From Streptomyces luomodiensis (GTDB taxonomy: Bacteria; Actinomycetota; Actinomycetes; Streptomycetales; Streptomycetaceae), in contig NZ_CP117522.1 of assembly GCF_031679605.1 (NCBI RefSeq), positions 3,100,001-3,164,000 of the forward strand: DNA of 64,000 nucleotides. Reading direction: 5' to 3'. Below, piece after piece: positions 62,123 to 64,000 of this stretch. The notes under the pieces are model-generated. The model saw only the letters and a list, made by a program, of their open reading frames with translations, was not told where the DNA came from and did not search any database. Positions within the stretch are counted from its first letter, which is position 1; the number at the start of each line of letters is the position of its first letter. A program made the translations under genes and the position numbers.

Positions 62123-63550
62123 GTGGCGGCGACATCTCCAGACTCTGCTCGTCCAGCGCGCCGTCCGCACCGTCCGGGCCATGCGCACCGTCCGGGCCGT
62201 CCGGCCGTGGCTGTGCGGCGCCCGCGTCGTCCGTCCGTGCTCGGGCTGATCCTGCTGCCGGTGCCGCTGCTGGCCGTGGTGGGGGCGCTGTCGTTCGCCG
62301 GTGGGGGCGGGGGGCGGCGGTGGTTCGGGGGGCGGGGGGCGAGTCAACGGGCGGAGGCGCAGGCGGCGAAGGACGCCGCGGCGGCGGCGTTCTACGAGCT
62401 GGACACCGCACAGCGGGATCTGCGGATCTCCATCGAGACGATCACCGCCGTGGACGATTCGCCCGCCGCGCGCCGCACGGCGTCCGACTTCTCGGCGCTC
62501 GGGCAGCGGATCGACCAGGTCAGCCGGGACTACATCACGGCCGTGGACGCCCATGATCTGGACCGGGACGACCTGGACGCGGCGACGGCCTCCCGGGCGC
62601 GGACGGATCTGACCAGGGCCAAGGAGGCGTTGGAGCGCACCAAGGCGGATCTGGACCGGTTCGCGCAGGGGCTGGGGCCGCTGCTGGAGCAGGCCGAGAC
62701 GCGGCTGGCGCGGCTGGCGCCGGCGGTGGAGCGGGCGCGGCAGGCATTGCTCGCGGCGAGTAACGCGCTGGACGCGGTGCGTGCGTCCGGGCTGCGGGCG
62801 GACGATCTGGCGGCCCGGCTGGCGGCGCTGTCGCCCGAGCTGACCAAGCTCAACCAGGGGGCCGGGCAGCACGGCGTGCAGGAGACCCTGCGGCGCGCCG
62901 ATGACGTGCTCCGCAGGGCGGAGGCGGTGCGCGGGGAGGCCGAGCGGCTGCCGGAGCGGGCGGCCGAGATCGACCGGCGGCTGGTGTCGCTGCGCACCCG
63001 GGCGCAGGCGATCACCACCCGCGCCGCCGGTGTCGAGCCGGTCCTCAGCGAGCTGCGCCGCCGTTACAGCGCGGCCTGCTGGCAGGACCTCCAGCCGGTC
63101 CCCGCGCAGGCCGCGCGGGATGTGGCGCAGGCCGAGGCGAAGCTCAAGGAGGCGCAGGCGGCGCGCGAGGAGCAGCGCTGGCCGGACGCCACCTCGCTGC
63201 TGACCACCGTACGGGCGCTGCTGAACACCACGGACGAGGCCGTCTCGGCGGCCGGGGACCGGCTGCGGCGGCTGGACGAGGTGTCGTACGACCAGCAGAA
63301 GGAGGTCGACCGCACCCGGTTCGCGGTCCGGGACGCCCAGCGGCTGGCCATGGCCGGGCGCAACACCCCCGATCCCCGCCACGCACGCCCGCTGGACGAC
63401 GCCGTGGAGCGCCTCGAGCGGGCCATCGCGGGGCTGGAGGGCCGGCATCCGGACTGGTGGCACTTCCTCTCCGAGACGGAGGCCGTACGGCAGACCGCCG
63501 CCCGGGTCGTCCAGGAGATCCGGGAGGAGCGGGGCGGCGGCGCGCACTGA
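62123..63550 (+). CDS. Membrane-anchored coiled-coil protein
   Basis: The 475-residue product starts at GTG 62123 behind GGGAGCGGGAA; GTG 62060 is a longer alternative without a site. A basic Pro/Arg-rich head (RPARRPHRPGHAHRPGR) precedes one transmembrane helix (LGLILLPVPLLAVVGALSF). Almost all the rest is alpha-helical coiled coil with AAEAQ-, RARTDLTRAKEALERTKADL- and LERAIAGLEGRHPD-type heptads. Such proteins are common in Streptomyces and are thought to be structural or envelope-linked; no enzyme motif is present. Confidence 0.82.
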   Translation: MAATSPDSARPARRPHRPGHAHRPGRPAVAVRRPRRPSVLGLILLPVPLLAVVGALSFAGGGGGRRWFGGRGASQRAEAQAAKDAAAAAFYELDTAQRDLRISIETITAVDDSPAARRTASDFSALGQRIDQVSRDYITAVDAHDLDRDDLDAATASRARTDLTRAKEALERTKADLDRFAQGLGPLLEQAETRLARLAPAVERARQALLAASNALDAVRASGLRADDLAARLAALSPELTKLNQGAGQHGVQETLRRADDVLRRAEAVRGEAERLPERAAEIDRRLVSLRTRAQAITTRAAGVEPVLSELRRRYSAACWQDLQPVPAQAARDVAQAEAKLKEAQAAREEQRWPDATSLLTTVRALLNTTDEAVSAAGDRLRRLDEVSYDQQKEVDRTRFAVRDAQRLAMAGRNTPDPRHARPLDDAVERLERAIAGLEGRHPDWWHFLSETEAVRQTAARVVQEIREERGGGAH

Positions 63551-63656
63551 GGCCGCCACGGGGGGATGGGGCCGGGGGTGGGACCGGGAGTGGGACCGGG
63601 AGTGGGCCGGGATTGTTCGAGGGGTTGACCTGCGGATCGGTGGTTATGCTCCTGCC

Positions 63657-63884
63657 ATGCCTCGCTATGAGTACCGCTGCCGCGCCTGCGGCACCACCTT
63701 CGAGCTGAACCGGCCCATGGCCGAGTCCTCCGATCCCGCGTCCTGCCCGGACGGGCACGACGACACGGTGAAGCTGCTGTCCACCGTGGCCGTCACCGGC
63801 GCCTCCGCCTCGTCCTCGCCCCGGCCCCCGTCCGGCGGTGGCGGCGGCGGTGGCGGCTGCTGCGGGGGCGGCTGCTGCGGCTGA
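63657..63884 (+). CDS. FmdB family zinc-ribbon protein
   Basis: The 75-residue product starts at ATG 63657. It opens with MPRYEYRCRACGTTFELNRP and SCPDGHDD, the zinc-ribbon pattern of FmdB/regulatory protein family members. It ends in a Gly/Cys-rich tail (GGGGCCGGGCCG). Function is unknown; it may be a small regulatory or metal-handling protein. TTGACC at 63625 and TATGCT at 63645 are poorly spaced promoter candidates. Confidence 0.88.
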   Translation: MPRYEYRCRACGTTFELNRPMAESSDPASCPDGHDDTVKLLSTVAVTGASASSSPRPPSGGGGGGGGCCGGGCCG

Positions 63885-63941
63885 GGCTGCTGCTGAGGTT
63901 GAGCCGAGGGGGACGCGGGCGGATCCTGGGAGGTACGTACC

Positions 63942-64000
63942 CGTGCCGCGCACGTGGCGTCCACGGGTACGGCCTCGGCCGCGGAGCGCGCGGAACCGGG
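63942..64000 (+). CDS. Possible 5' end of a further gene
   Basis: GTG 63942 lies 9 bases after GGGAGGT and opens a frame (PRTWRPRVRPRPRSARNR) that runs off the right edge. The product cannot be identified from 19 codons. Confidence 0.25.

Noticed and set aside
61976..63559. 527-codon minus-strand frame opposite the coiled-coil gene
   Set aside because: It is a GC-bias shadow; the plus-strand frame has a membrane helix, heptads and a ribosome-binding site.

Overview
The window is high-G+C actinobacterial DNA and almost certainly comes from a Streptomyces chromosome. The evidence is the strong GC bias at third codon positions, many GTG starts, GGAGG ribosome-binding sites, ATGA/GTGA gene overlaps, Tat and lipobox signals, CYP/ferredoxin operons, PopR/ClpP3/ClpP4-type genes and many XRE and TetR regulators. 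No rRNA, CRISPR array or intact transposase was seen. One tRNA (Val, UAC) lies near the right end. The mix of resident-looking genes, decayed fragments and regulator-led clusters of small genes suggests an accessory, arm-like part of the chromosome.

Layout. 1-6 kb: a Cu/Zn superoxide dismutase-like protein (cut by the window edge), a GT87/PAP2 membrane enzyme, a divergent AraC/DUF2000 pair, a small secreted protein and a MhuD-like haem monooxygenase. 6-14.4 kb: an accessory block with a flavoprotein divergent from an XRE regulator that leads a chain of tiny genes, a markedly AT-richer orphan gene, a broken GntR gene, a 58-residue conserved small gene, a second XRE regulator with a membrane partner, and a Tat-exported HD-domain protein. 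14.4-20.2 kb: a sialidase-like lipoprotein, a two-component system whose kinase has no membrane sensor, then a complete cytochrome P450/ferredoxin/ferredoxin reductase operon. 20.3-25.8 kb: a second-type amt-glnK pair without glnD, then a threonine-rich leader peptide and attenuator ahead of a threonyl-tRNA synthetase that lacks its editing domain, then a beta-lactamase-fold hydrolase. 25.9-42.3 kb: mostly resident genes, including acetyltransferases, a DHA2 exporter, a HAD phosphatase, GDT1 and FetB-like transporters, a secreted HNH nuclease, PhoD-like phosphatase, DoxX, DedA, a lytic transglycosylase and an alpha/beta hydrolase. 42.8-44.8 kb: popR with clpP3-clpP4; ClpP4 lacks the catalytic histidine. 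44.9-50.6 kb: an MFS exporter, two TetR regulators with matching operators, a peroxiredoxin-like protein and an amidase.

50.6-61.9 kb looks like a decayed island ending at tRNA-Val. It holds a 280-bp direct repeat flanking an SDR-TetR cassette, a SLOG-like gene, and a recombination junction where a regulator and a graspetide ATP-grasp gene (tgmB) have both lost their 5' ends. An orphan tgmC methyltransferase, an integrase scrap and a frameshifted XRE/TPR regulator follow. The block ends with an intact XRE-led operon of Cys-containing small proteins, a GRDP-like protein with a Cys-rich tail and a SAM methyltransferase. 62-64 kb: a coiled-coil membrane protein and an FmdB zinc ribbon.

A striking genome-style feature is the set of GC-rich degenerate tandem repeat arrays that fill many gaps (17.4, 20.3, 24.2, 29.2 and 33.6-34.6 kb). 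They create long spurious ORFs on both strands.
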